Positions 53,619 to 61,167 of a stretch of 64,000 bases of DNA are shown piece after piece. The stretch is from NCBI GenBank assembly GCA_002423125.1, contig DIUW01000050.1:1-64000 (forward strand), given 5' to 3'. The notes below the pieces were generated by a model. That model made no database searches. It was given only the letters and a program-made list of their open reading frames with translations, and was not told the origin of the DNA. Within the stretch, counting starts at the first letter, position 1, and every line of letters starts with the position of its first letter. Both the position numbers and the translations under genes were made by a program. This DNA is from Legionellaceae bacterium UBA6148. GTDB taxonomy: Bacteria > Pseudomonadota > Gammaproteobacteria > Legionellales > Legionellaceae.

Positions 53619-53957
53619 TTATCCTAATAGGTCATCAATTTTTGCAGCGCAGATAAAATCATTGTGAGACAAGCCTTTTAGGGCGTGCGTCATCAATGTG
53701 ACGTGGCAATAGTTATATCCAACTTCAAGATCCGGATGGTGATTTTCGACATTTGCTATCCAGGCAATCGCATTAACAAAGGCCATGGTTTCATAAAAAT
53801 TCTTGAAAGAAAATGATTTTTTGATTGCTGTGTGATTATTTATGATATTCCAGCCGTCAGCTAACTGAGGCATAAGATGTCCGATTTGCTCAGCATTGAG
53901 TGCTGCGCCAATGCCTTCACATGACTCGCAGTGACGGCTTTTAAGTGAGCTATTCAT
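53619..53957 (-). CDS. phhB: Pterin-4a-carbinolamine dehydratase
   Basis: A 112-residue PhhB/PCD protein that recycles the pterin cofactor of phenylalanine hydroxylase. The active-site motif is VENHHPDLEVGYNYCHVTL (in part), followed by THALKGLSHNDFICAAKID, typical of the family. It shares one base with the end of the hisC-like gene (start 53957). Pseudomonas phh operons also pair phhB with an aminotransferase. Whether this genome has phhA is not visible here. Confidence 0.9.
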   Translation of the reverse strand: MNSSLKSRHCESCEGIGAALNAEQIGHLMPQLADGWNIINNHTAIKKSFSFKNFYETMAFVNAIAWIANVENHHPDLEVGYNYCHVTLMTHALKGLSHNDFICAAKIDDLLG

Positions 53958-55084
53958 TAGAGCATTCCTTCTGTAGTAATGATTCGCAATAGTGTATCAA
54001 GAAAACGCGTATTCTGCGTATGCGTGCCGATTGTTACGCGCAAATAATTATTTAATCCATAGGCGTGAAGAGGGCGAACAATAATGCCTTGAGTTAATAA
54101 CGCATTATAAATAATAGTGCCATCCATTTTGCAGTCAAACGTAATAAAATTTGCAAAACTGGGCAGGCAGTTGTAGCCACGTTGAACCAATACCTGGCGA
54201 ACACGAATTAATTCGGTTCGATTTAATTCAGCACTTTCTAAAACAAATTGCTCATCTTCCAATGCAGCGACGCCCGCCGTTAATGCCGTTTGGCTAATCG
54301 TGAATGGTAGAGCAATTTTTTGTAGTAAGGCACGGATGTCGGGGTGTGAAATAGCATAACCTAATCGTAGGCCAGCCAGGCCATAGCCTTTAGAAAAAGT
54401 CCGAGTAATCACGAGATTTGGAAATGGCGTGATAAGGTCGATCGTATTGGGTGAGTCATTTGGGTTTAAAAATTCATGATAGGCTTCATCCAGTACAAGA
54501 ATCGTTGTTTGGGGAATAGCCTGTAGCAGACGCAAAATGTCGGCATGATTGATCACGGTGCCAGTTGGGTTGTTCGGATTTGCAAGAAAAATAAGCGCAG
54601 TTTTTTCATTACATGCATTGATGAGAGCGTCAATGTCGACATGCCAGTTTGTTAATAAGGGGGTAGTGATCAGCGGGATCCCAAAAATTTTTGCTAAAAT
54701 ACTGTAGGTTTGAAAGGCATAATCATGCGTCAGAATGTGTTTGTCACGATGCAGTGCAAAACACATAATCAGCAGCTGGAATAAGGCATCTGAACCATGG
54801 CCCAAGGTTAGCATATTGTCATTGATCATGAGATGACGGGCCAGTTTCATCGGTAGCGGATGTGCAGATGGAATAGGATAAGTCGCAATTTGCAACGTGG
54901 ATAATGCTGCAAGAGCATCACGTACCCGTGGACTACAACCTCTTGGATTTTCGTTGCTAGCCAGTTTGATTATATTGGTTATTCCAAGCTCGTTCGTGAC
55001 TTCTTCGATGGATTTACCTGGAATATAAGGCGCGAGCGTTTGAATGCCTTCATGAGGCAGTTGGTTATAGTCACAAGTCATCAT
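53957..55084 (-). CDS. hisC: Histidinol-phosphate aminotransferase-like protein
   Basis: A 375-residue class I/II PLP aminotransferase of the HisC type: IIKLASNENPRGCSPRV at the N-terminus, LANPNNPTGTVI, VLDEAYHEF, and the PLP lysine in TRTFSKGYGLAGLRLGYA. Length fits HisC2-type enzymes that use histidinol phosphate, or aromatic amino acids in many species. No other his gene is nearby; the link is to phhB, which suggests an aromatic amino acid role as an alternative. The ATG is doubled (ATGATG) and overlaps the stop of a 28-codon leader ORF. Confidence 0.9.
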   Translation of the reverse strand: MMTCDYNQLPHEGIQTLAPYIPGKSIEEVTNELGITNIIKLASNENPRGCSPRVRDALAALSTLQIATYPIPSAHPLPMKLARHLMINDNMLTLGHGSDALFQLLIMCFALHRDKHILTHDYAFQTYSILAKIFGIPLITTPLLTNWHVDIDALINACNEKTALIFLANPNNPTGTVINHADILRLLQAIPQTTILVLDEAYHEFLNPNDSPNTIDLITPFPNLVITRTFSKGYGLAGLRLGYAISHPDIRALLQKIALPFTISQTALTAGVAALEDEQFVLESAELNRTELIRVRQVLVQRGYNCLPSFANFITFDCKMDGTIIYNALLTQGIIVRPLHAYGLNNYLRVTIGTHTQNTRFLDTLLRIITTEGML

Positions 55085-55167
55085 TGTGGATCCTGGTTAG
55101 GAATTTCGACCTTGAGTGGGGCTCTCGTTTCAGCTAAGCTAATTACTTTCCTATGAAATAGATTCAT
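55081..55167 (-). CDS. 28-codon leader ORF coupled to hisC
   Basis: ATG 55167 opens a 28-residue frame (MNLFHRK...PNQDPQ) that ends with TGA overlapping the first ATG of hisC. AGGAG lies 8 bases before its ATG, a good ribosome site, and the hisC gene has its own AGGA inside the leader. Only one His codon is present, so it is not a classic histidine attenuator peptide. It could be a coupling or regulatory uORF, or chance. Upstream is a stem-loop (55180-55214). Confidence 0.5.
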   Translation of the reverse strand: MNLFHRKVISLAETRAPLKVEIPNQDPQ

Positions 55168-55179
55168 TGAGTCGTCTCC

Positions 55180-55214
55180 TGATGAAGGTTGACATCACCT
55201 CGTAATCTTCATCA
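55180..55214. promoter_or_regulatory. Stem-loop upstream of the hisC leader
   Basis: TGATGAAG (55180-55187) pairs with CTTCATCA (55207-55214); the stem can extend inward through GTT/AAT with a G-T pair. It lies 13 bases upstream of the leader ORF ATG on the minus strand and would be part of its 5' UTR if transcription starts further upstream. Confidence 0.45.
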
Positions 55215-55276
55215 TACAATAATAAGACTTGGAGTGAATAGGGTGGCTGATTCAGAACATCTCTCATTTTCCAAGA

Positions 55277-55311
55277 CTGAAGCTTCTCCCTTGATGGGGC
55301 CTAAGCTTCAG
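55277..55311. promoter_or_regulatory. Strong hairpin before pagP
   Basis: CTGAAGCTT (55277-55285) is the perfect reverse complement of AAGCTTCAG (55303-55311). The inner CCC and GGGG add further pairing. The hairpin ends 23 bases before the pagP ATG, so it may be in the 5' UTR or be a regulator binding site. No T run follows, so it is not a normal terminator. Confidence 0.55.
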
Positions 55312-55334
55312 GCCAACATAAGATCATAAATCAT

Positions 55335-55892
55335 ATGAATTATTTTCGAATTCTTGTTTTATTAGGTTCTTTGCAGTACACGGTGTTTGCCAATGCTTCC
55401 GATCCATGTGAAAAATGGCCATCATGGTTGAAGTATATTTGTCTGCGCCCTTATCAAACGTGGACACAGGGAAATAATGAGCTATATCTCTCTGGTTATG
55501 CATGGCATAACCGATATTATTACGATAAAAAACGTCTTAGTCATTATAATGAGCTCGCTTATGGTGGTGGGTTGGGTAAAAGTTTTTATGATGAGAAGGG
55601 AAATTGGCATGGGTTGTTTGCCATAGCCTTTCTGGATTCACATAAAAATGTTGAGCCTGCGGCTGGGTATGCTTATTTGAAGGTATTGCACCTCACTGAA
55701 AACGCACGCGTGGGTCTCGGGTATGCGCTATTAGTCACTCAACGCCCTGATCTGTATCACGGGACTCCTTTCCCGGGTGCTTTGCCATGGGTGTCGTTGA
55801 ACTATCGCCGCTTTTCAATATCAGGGACTTATATTCCTGGGTCTAAAAACATTGGAAATGTACTGTATGCGCTGGTTAAGTGGGTTCTCTAG
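55335..55892 (+). CDS. pagP: Lipid A palmitoyltransferase PagP
   Basis: PagP is an outer-membrane beta-barrel enzyme that moves palmitate from phospholipid to lipid A; the Legionella relative Rcp supports resistance to cationic peptides. The 185-residue precursor has a signal peptide of about 20-25 residues. The active-site residues of E. coli PagP (mature H33, D76, S77) correspond exactly, with an offset of 25, to H58 in YAWHNR and D101-S102 in FLDSHK. The C-terminus ends in aromatic-rich strands with WVL. It overlaps the convergent rlmKL by 4 bases. Confidence 0.92.
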   Translation: MNYFRILVLLGSLQYTVFANASDPCEKWPSWLKYICLRPYQTWTQGNNELYLSGYAWHNRYYYDKKRLSHYNELAYGGGLGKSFYDEKGNWHGLFAIAFLDSHKNVEPAAGYAYLKVLHLTENARVGLGYALLVTQRPDLYHGTPFPGALPWVSLNYRRFSISGTYIPGSKNIGNVLYALVKWVL

Positions 55893-58006
55893 GCGCTTTT
55901 TCCAGGTTTAATCAAAAAACACTGATGAATGCGTTTATTACGTTTAAAATCTTCATCAATGGTTTCAGTACTGATATCTTGAACTTGATACAGCTCGCCA
56001 ATATGTTTAGATAGTTTAAATTGTCTAAAGTTGGTTGAAAAATACAATTCTCCATTAGGATTGAGTAAATGCATTGCCGCTTGGATGAGTTGCTCGTGAT
56101 CGCGTTGGATGTCTAACGTGTCCGCCATGCGTTTAGAATTGGAGAAACTGGGAGGGTCAAGAAAAATCACATCAAATCGATCTTTTGTACGTCTCAACCA
56201 GTCCATGCAATCGAGTTGGATAAACTGATGTTTCGATAAATCCAGCGCGTTGAGTTTGAAATTTTCCTGTGCCCAATCTAAATACGTATTCGATAAATCA
56301 ATATTTGTTGTCCATGCCCCTGCAATTGCAGCGTGAACACTGGCTGACGCGGTGTAACAAAAGCAATTAAGAAAACGTGTTTCAGGAGGCAATGTTTCAA
56401 ATTTTAAACGTAACAGACGATGGTCTAAAAATAAGCCGGTATCTAAATAATCATATAAATTAACCTTTAGACGCGCTTTGCCTTCTTGGACAATCAGAGT
56501 ATGTCGCGTTTGATCGACTTTTTCGTATTGATTCGTGCCTTTTTGTTGTTTTCTGGTTTTAATCACAATGTTATCGGCAGGAATATCTAAGACAATAGGC
56601 ACTGCCTGAATAACCTCTAGACTTCGTTGAGCAGCCTTTTCAGCAGGAATGCTTGCAGGAGGGGCGTATTCTTGTAAAACGGCGTAATGATTATAAACGT
56701 CAATTGCAAAGGCGTATTCGGGCAAATCCGCATCATAGATGCGGTAGCAGCTAATTTGATGACGTTTAGCCCATTTTTTGAGATGACTAACATTTTTTTG
56801 TAGGCGGTTTGCAAACATTTGTACGGCAGGGGACAAATGTTCTGGAGCAGCGTTCTTAAGTCGGTTGGTCTCATCGAGATGAAAACAATAGAGCTTGCAT
56901 TCTAATGCGCCATTATATACTGAATACTGTTTTCCCGATCGAAGCCCAATGGCTCTTGCAAGTGTCGAGTTATTTGTAATAACGGCCGCGTTCCAGCCTC
57001 GAAAATGTGAATGCAATACCTGACCGAGTTGTTGATAAGTTGGGATGAGCTGTGTTGCCTCCCCGAGGCGCTCACCGTAGGGAGGGTTTGTGATGAGTAA
57101 GCCGTGTGCTTCTTGCGTACTGCAGTCACTAAGACCAACATGATTAAACTGAACTAATTTGGCTACGCCCGCTCGCATAGCATTGGCGTTTGCCATCGCA
57201 ACGGCTTTAGGATCATCGTCGGAACCGTGTAACATGACTGGAAGTGGTTTGACTTGCTGTAGCGCTTCTGTACGTAATTTTTTCCATAGTGCGTCTTGGT
57301 GCTGCGCCCAATGATGAATCGATTGATCATCTCGTAATAATCCAGGTGCGATGTGTGCTGCCATTAAGGCTGCTTCGATAACAATTGTACCAGAACCACA
57401 GAATGGATCGCAGAGTGCGCCCCCAGCGGCCGCGATCTTGAGCCATTCTGCACGATATAGGATAGCGGCGGCTACATTTTCCTTAATTGGAGCGCCCCCA
57501 GCCTGAGTACGATACCCACGTTGATGCATGCTATAGCCAGTTAAGTCAAAGCTCACGGTGAGATCATCGTTTTTTAGAAAAGCGTGTAATCGAATTTGCG
57601 GTTCTTCGCGAGAAACTTCTGGGCGGCTACCCGTTAATTTACGAAAATGATCAACGATTCCATCCTTGACAACTTGAGCACCAAACATAGAATTTCGTAT
57701 CTGAGAGGATTCTCCGTGAAATTCAACAGCAAATGTTTTCGTTGGTGCAAATACAGTTTGCCAGTGAAATTGGTTGCACAATTGATAAATTGTCTCTTGA
57801 TTATGTGCTTGGCCATTAAATAAAATGACTTGGACTCGGTTAGCTAATCGTGACCATAAGCATAGATTGTAAGCAACCGTTAAACTGCCTTCGCCAAAAA
57901 CACCTTGAGGGCTTACACGGGTTACGTTCAATCCAATTTGTCGAACTTCGGTTTCTAATAAGTACTCTAATCCTTTGGGACAGCTAATAAATAAATATAG
58001 ATTCAT
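55889..58006 (-). CDS. rlmL: 23S rRNA methyltransferase RlmKL
   Basis: A 705-residue bifunctional enzyme: the N-terminal half (THUMP plus RlmL domain, with ITNPPYGERLG and DPFCGSGTIVIEAAL) makes m2G2445, the C-terminal half (RlmK domain, with FLNCFCYTASASVHAA and FLDPPSFSNSKR) makes m7G2069 of 23S rRNA in E. coli. ATG 58006 overlaps the darP stop (ATGA); I reject the GTG at 58015. Length matches E. coli (702). The 3' end overlaps pagP. Confidence 0.95.
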   Translation of the reverse strand: MNLYLFISCPKGLEYLLETEVRQIGLNVTRVSPQGVFGEGSLTVAYNLCLWSRLANRVQVILFNGQAHNQETIYQLCNQFHWQTVFAPTKTFAVEFHGESSQIRNSMFGAQVVKDGIVDHFRKLTGSRPEVSREEPQIRLHAFLKNDDLTVSFDLTGYSMHQRGYRTQAGGAPIKENVAAAILYRAEWLKIAAAGGALCDPFCGSGTIVIEAALMAAHIAPGLLRDDQSIHHWAQHQDALWKKLRTEALQQVKPLPVMLHGSDDDPKAVAMANANAMRAGVAKLVQFNHVGLSDCSTQEAHGLLITNPPYGERLGEATQLIPTYQQLGQVLHSHFRGWNAAVITNNSTLARAIGLRSGKQYSVYNGALECKLYCFHLDETNRLKNAAPEHLSPAVQMFANRLQKNVSHLKKWAKRHQISCYRIYDADLPEYAFAIDVYNHYAVLQEYAPPASIPAEKAAQRSLEVIQAVPIVLDIPADNIVIKTRKQQKGTNQYEKVDQTRHTLIVQEGKARLKVNLYDYLDTGLFLDHRLLRLKFETLPPETRFLNCFCYTASASVHAAIAGAWTTNIDLSNTYLDWAQENFKLNALDLSKHQFIQLDCMDWLRRTKDRFDVIFLDPPSFSNSKRMADTLDIQRDHEQLIQAAMHLLNPNGELYFSTNFRQFKLSKHIGELYQVQDISTETIDEDFKRNKRIHQCFLIKPGKSA

Positions 58007-58482
58007 TGTAAACACGACCTTAAATAACGAAATAAAGCACGGCTAGCACCGGTATGTAGTTCCTTGGATTGCTCTTCGATGGCTTTTTTTATCAGCTGCT
58101 TTAGGTGTTGTAAGTCATCGGGATGATATTGATCAACAAATTCAGTTAAGGCTTCACGACCTTCTTGCATTAATCGATTGCGCCAAACCTCAACATGATG
58201 GAATGTGGCAGTTTGAGCATTTTCATGGGCAAGAACGGCATTATAAGCTTCGAAAACAGCATCACTATCTGATGAGCGCATTAATTTACCAATGAGTTGT
58301 GCTTGACGTCTGATCGCCCCATGGCTGCTGAGTGATTTTGCACTGATGATGGCGTGTCTTAAGCTCTCTGAAAGCGGCAATTTATCGAGATTTTCTACGC
58401 TCCAATTGATGAGTTGAACACCCAATTTTTGCAGTGAATCGGCATCTCGCTTTTTTTGAGATTTACTTTTTTCCTCTTCCAT
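58003..58482 (-). CDS. darP: Ribosome biogenesis protein DarP (YjgA)
   Basis: A 159-residue member of the DUF615/YjgA family, which associates with 50S precursors and aids their late assembly. Family marks are KSKSQKKRDADSLQKLGVQL at the start, LDKLPLSESLRHAI and SHGAIRRQAQLIGKLMR. Highly charged and helical. Upstream of rlmKL on the same strand with ATGA overlap, so both ribosome-related genes form an operon. Confidence 0.93.
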   Translation of the reverse strand: MEEEKSKSQKKRDADSLQKLGVQLINWSVENLDKLPLSESLRHAIISAKSLSSHGAIRRQAQLIGKLMRSSDSDAVFEAYNAVLAHENAQTATFHHVEVWRNRLMQEGREALTEFVDQYHPDDLQHLKQLIKKAIEEQSKELHTGASRALFRYLRSCLQ

Positions 58483-58566
58483 TTTTATATCGTCATGAAT
58501 TAATTAATTTTGATTATACAATATATCGCAAGTAAGCGTATAATTGCATGAAAATTGAGGAGCCTC

Positions 58567-59946
58567 ATGAGTAAAAATAAATATGCATTAACTATTTTCT
58601 CTCTGACTATGATTACGGTTGGATCGGTCGATAGCATCCGTAATTTACCCGCCACGGCATTATTTGGTAGTCAGTTAATTTCATTTTTTATGTTAGGTGC
58701 TTTGTTTTTTTTGATTCCAACGGCACTTGTATCTGCTGAGCTTTCTTCTGGTTGGGCTATAGAAGGTGGGATTTACATTTGGGTGAGAGAAGCTTTTGGA
58801 AAAAAAGTTGGCTTTTTAGCCATTTGGTTGCAGTGGATTGAAAATGTCATCTGGTATCCCACGATTCTTTCATTTGTTGCAGGTACGATTGGTTATTTAA
58901 TTAACCCAGAATTAGTGAAAAATCCCTATTTTTTATGGTGCATTATTGTTACTTCCTTTTGGGGAGCCACCATTGTTAATTTGTCGGGTATGCGATCATC
59001 GGCTTTTTTTGCTAATCTTTGCGCATTGTTTGGACTGTTGTTGCCAATGGTGCTTATTATTAGTTTAGGAGGCATGTGGATTGTAGAAGGGAACCCCCTA
59101 CATGTCGATTTGTCGCGTGACAGTATTTTACCGCATTTAGGTGATTCTTCCATGTGGGTTTCTTTAACGGCGATCATCATGTCCTATTGTGGGATTGAGA
59201 TTGCAACCGTTCATGCCAATGACGTTGAAAATCCACAAAGAGCATTTCCAATAGCACTGATTTATTCGGTTGCTATTATCCTTGTGACGCTTGCTTTAGG
59301 TTCACTTTCTATTGCGGTTGTATTACCTCAGGCTGAGATTAACCTTGTTGCTGGGATCATGCAGGCCTTTGATGCTTTTTTTGCACGATATAATCTTGGT
59401 TGGTGTATTCCCCTTGTTGCGATTATGTTGGTTTTAGGTGGGCTGGGTGGTGTGAGCAACTGGATTATTGCGCCTACAAAAGGATTATTAATAGCGGCAC
59501 AAGATGGCAATTTACCACCGTTTTTTCAGACGGTGAATCGTCATGAGGCCCCAGTGGTGATGTTGGTAGGCCAAGCGATTATCGTAACGCTGCTTTCGAC
59601 GCTATTTTTATTTATGCCAAGTGTCAATGGTTCGTATTGGTTGCTGACTGCGCTGGCGGCACAATTGTATATGTTGATGTATTTCATCATGTTTATCACT
59701 GCCATTATACTGCGTATTAAGTATCCCAATCATCCGCGCTCATTTCGTATTCCAGGAGGATTTTTGGGACTCTTGTTAGTGAGTACTATTGGTATTTTTG
59801 GAGTGATTATCACATTTATTGTTAGTTTTATGCCGCCCACAGGCATTAACGTTGGATCAATGTGGCATTATGAAATGACCTTGGCGAGCGGCTTAGTTCT
59901 TATGTGTTTGCCACCATTTATAGCATCCTGGTTGCAATCACACTAA
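58567..59946 (+). CDS. APC superfamily amino acid permease
   Basis: A 459-residue inner-membrane transporter with twelve likely helices. Family features: MITVGSVDSIRNLPATALFG in helix 1, GGIYIWVREAFGKKVGF, helix 6 segment MSYCGIEIATVHANDVENPQRAFP (in parts), and late WIIAPTKGLL, similar to glutamate/GABA antiporter (GadC) relatives. The exact substrate cannot be set. ATG 58567 follows GAGGAG by 5 bases; TTG 58555 overlaps that site. A TATAAT at 58539-58544 may be the -10. No gad decarboxylase is nearby. Confidence 0.85.
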   Translation: MSKNKYALTIFSLTMITVGSVDSIRNLPATALFGSQLISFFMLGALFFLIPTALVSAELSSGWAIEGGIYIWVREAFGKKVGFLAIWLQWIENVIWYPTILSFVAGTIGYLINPELVKNPYFLWCIIVTSFWGATIVNLSGMRSSAFFANLCALFGLLLPMVLIISLGGMWIVEGNPLHVDLSRDSILPHLGDSSMWVSLTAIIMSYCGIEIATVHANDVENPQRAFPIALIYSVAIILVTLALGSLSIAVVLPQAEINLVAGIMQAFDAFFARYNLGWCIPLVAIMLVLGGLGGVSNWIIAPTKGLLIAAQDGNLPPFFQTVNRHEAPVVMLVGQAIIVTLLSTLFLFMPSVNGSYWLLTALAAQLYMLMYFIMFITAIILRIKYPNHPRSFRIPGGFLGLLLVSTIGIFGVIITFIVSFMPPTGINVGSMWHYEMTLASGLVLMCLPPFIASWLQSH

Positions 59947-59967
59947 TATACCCGTAAACCCGAACTG

Positions 59968-60011
59968 ACCAAAAATAGCATTTTCAATCATTTCGGGTGT
60001 ATATTTTTTCG
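59968..60011 (+). repeat. Dispersed ~45-bp repeat, copy B
   Basis: ACCAAAAATAGCATTTTCAA (59968-59987) continuing to ATTTCGGGTGTATATTTTTTCG matches copy A at 33428-33472 in about 40 of 45 positions. Here the copy is partly symmetric: CCCGAACTGA upstream pairs with TCATTTCGGG (one mismatch). It overlaps the last codons of yhbY and lies just after the permease stop, so it could serve as a bidirectional terminator. Confidence 0.6.
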
Positions 60012-60263
60012 ATAAATAATGGCTGTGTTTCCAATGAGTTGAACAAGGTCTGCTGGTAGCTGTTGGCATAAATCATTGGCCATGTTGATGCGATCAGCTT
60101 TTTCAGCGCCGTTTATTTTCACTTTAATGAGTTCGTGTGTTGTTAATGCGATATTTGTTTCTTCCACGACAGCCGGAGTCAGGCCCTTCGATCCCATGAG
60201 TACAACGGGTTTTAAGTGATGAGCCTTTGCTTTAAGTTCTTGTTTCATTGCAGTTGTTATCAT
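59988..60263 (-). CDS. yhbY: CRM-domain RNA-binding protein YhbY
   Basis: A 91-residue CRM-domain protein that binds pre-50S ribosomes. The sequence LKAKAHHLKPVVLMGSKGLTPAVV carries the GxxG-like loop of CRM domains, followed by EETNIALTTHELIKVKI and the ending NTAIIYRKN. Length is normal (E. coli 97). It is divergent from rlmE as in E. coli, where yhbY and rlmE/ftsJ face opposite ways. The last codons fall in a dispersed repeat. Confidence 0.92.
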   Translation of the reverse strand: MITTAMKQELKAKAHHLKPVVLMGSKGLTPAVVEETNIALTTHELIKVKINGAEKADRINMANDLCQQLPADLVQLIGNTAIIYRKNIHPK

Positions 60264-60453
60264 TTTATACCTATTAATTAGTGTTTTTACGTCAAAAATG
60301 TCAAATTATTACACGTCTTGCTGTGAAACGATAGTATTTTTCAGTATAATCAATGATTATTTTTGAAATTATAAAATGACGTCGCTTGGTTGACACGGGT
60401 GATATCATCTGTACCGTCAATCAAGTTTTACCGTCAATCAAGTTCGGAACATT
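60264..60453. other. yhbY-rlmE divergent promoter region
   Basis: The 190 bases hold no gene. A TATAAT (60345-60350) on the plus strand and a TTGACA (60390-60395) are not paired at proper spacing. A near-perfect tandem duplication of 17 bases (TACCGTCAATCAAGTTT, 60412-60428, then 60429-60445) lies directly before the rlmE ATG, between any promoter and the start. Confidence 0.5.
60412..60445 (+). repeat. 17-bp tandem duplication before rlmE
   Basis: The unit TACCGTCAATCAAGTTT occurs at 60412-60428 and again at 60429-60445 with one change in the last base. It ends 8 bases before the rlmE ATG and contains no AGGAG-like ribosome site, so it takes the place where one would be expected. Confidence 0.8.
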
Positions 60454-61080
60454 ATGAAACAATCAAAAAGCAGTAAACAATGGTTAAAAGAACATTTTGA
60501 AGATGTCTATGTCAAAAAAGCTCAAGCTGAGGGGTACCGGAGTCGTGCTGTTTATAAATTAAAAGAAGTTGATGAGCGAGAGCACCTGTTGCAGCCAGGC
60601 ATGACAGTGGTTGATTTAGGCGCTGCTCCTGGAGGATGGGCGCAATATGCGGCTCAAAAGCTTGAAGGGCAAGGCACCTTAGTTGCTTTAGATTTATTGC
60701 CAATGGATGCAATTCCTGGTGTTGAATTTATTGTCGGCGATTTTCGTGAGGATGCGGTCCTACAACAACTTATGGCAATTATTCCAAAACAAGGTGTTGA
60801 CCTTGTAATTTCAGATATGGCCCCCAATATGAGTGGTACGCCTGAGGTTGATATTCCTCGAGCGATGTATTTAGCTGAGCTCGTTTTTGATTTTGCACAC
60901 CATGTCTTAAAGCCTGGTGGTGGAATTTTAATGAAATTATTTCATGGTTCAGGTTTTGATGCCCTGATTCAATTGGCTCGTCAGCAGTTTGATCGCGTGG
61001 TCATTCGAAAACCAAATGCTTCGAGACCTCGATCACGAGAAACATATTTGCTGGCGAAGGGCTATAATGTAAAAGAATGA
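60454..61080 (+). CDS. rlmE: 23S rRNA 2'-O-methyltransferase RlmE (FtsJ)
   Basis: RlmE methylates the 2'-OH of U2552 in the A-loop of 23S rRNA and speeds 50S maturation. The 208-residue protein has the catalytic K-D-K-E residues in context: SRAVYKLKEVD, VVDLGAAPGGWAQYA, LVISDMAPNMSG, ILMKLFHGSGF and SRPRSRETYLL. Length equals E. coli RlmE (209). It is followed by ftsH as in E. coli, where the pair is heat-shock controlled. Confidence 0.97.
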   Translation: MKQSKSSKQWLKEHFEDVYVKKAQAEGYRSRAVYKLKEVDEREHLLQPGMTVVDLGAAPGGWAQYAAQKLEGQGTLVALDLLPMDAIPGVEFIVGDFREDAVLQQLMAIIPKQGVDLVISDMAPNMSGTPEVDIPRAMYLAELVFDFAHHVLKPGGGILMKLFHGSGFDALIQLARQQFDRVVIRKPNASRPRSRETYLLAKGYNVKE

Positions 61081-61114
61081 TGTTTAGTATTCGCAAAAAC
61101 GCATTGGATGTGTA

Positions 61115-61120
61115 TATAAT
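61115..61120 (+). promoter_or_regulatory. -10 element before ftsH
   Basis: A perfect TATAAT lies 47 bases before the ftsH start, in the gap after rlmE. The preceding bases (TGTA) give part of an extended -10. No clear -35 is seen, and no sigma-32 consensus is recognised. Confidence 0.4.
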
Positions 61121-61167
61121 CTTAAGTTACGGGACGTAATTAAACCATCATAAATGAGGTTAATATT

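Noticed and set aside
55889..55905. GCTTTTTCCAGG after pagP matches 12 bases of the hairpin arm at 25121-25170
   Set aside because: It encodes the PGKSA C-terminus of RlmKL and lacks the opposite arm, so it is probably chance.
60390..60408. TTGACA followed by TATCAT upstream of rlmE
   Set aside because: The two hexamers are only 7 bases apart, so they cannot form a sigma-70 promoter.
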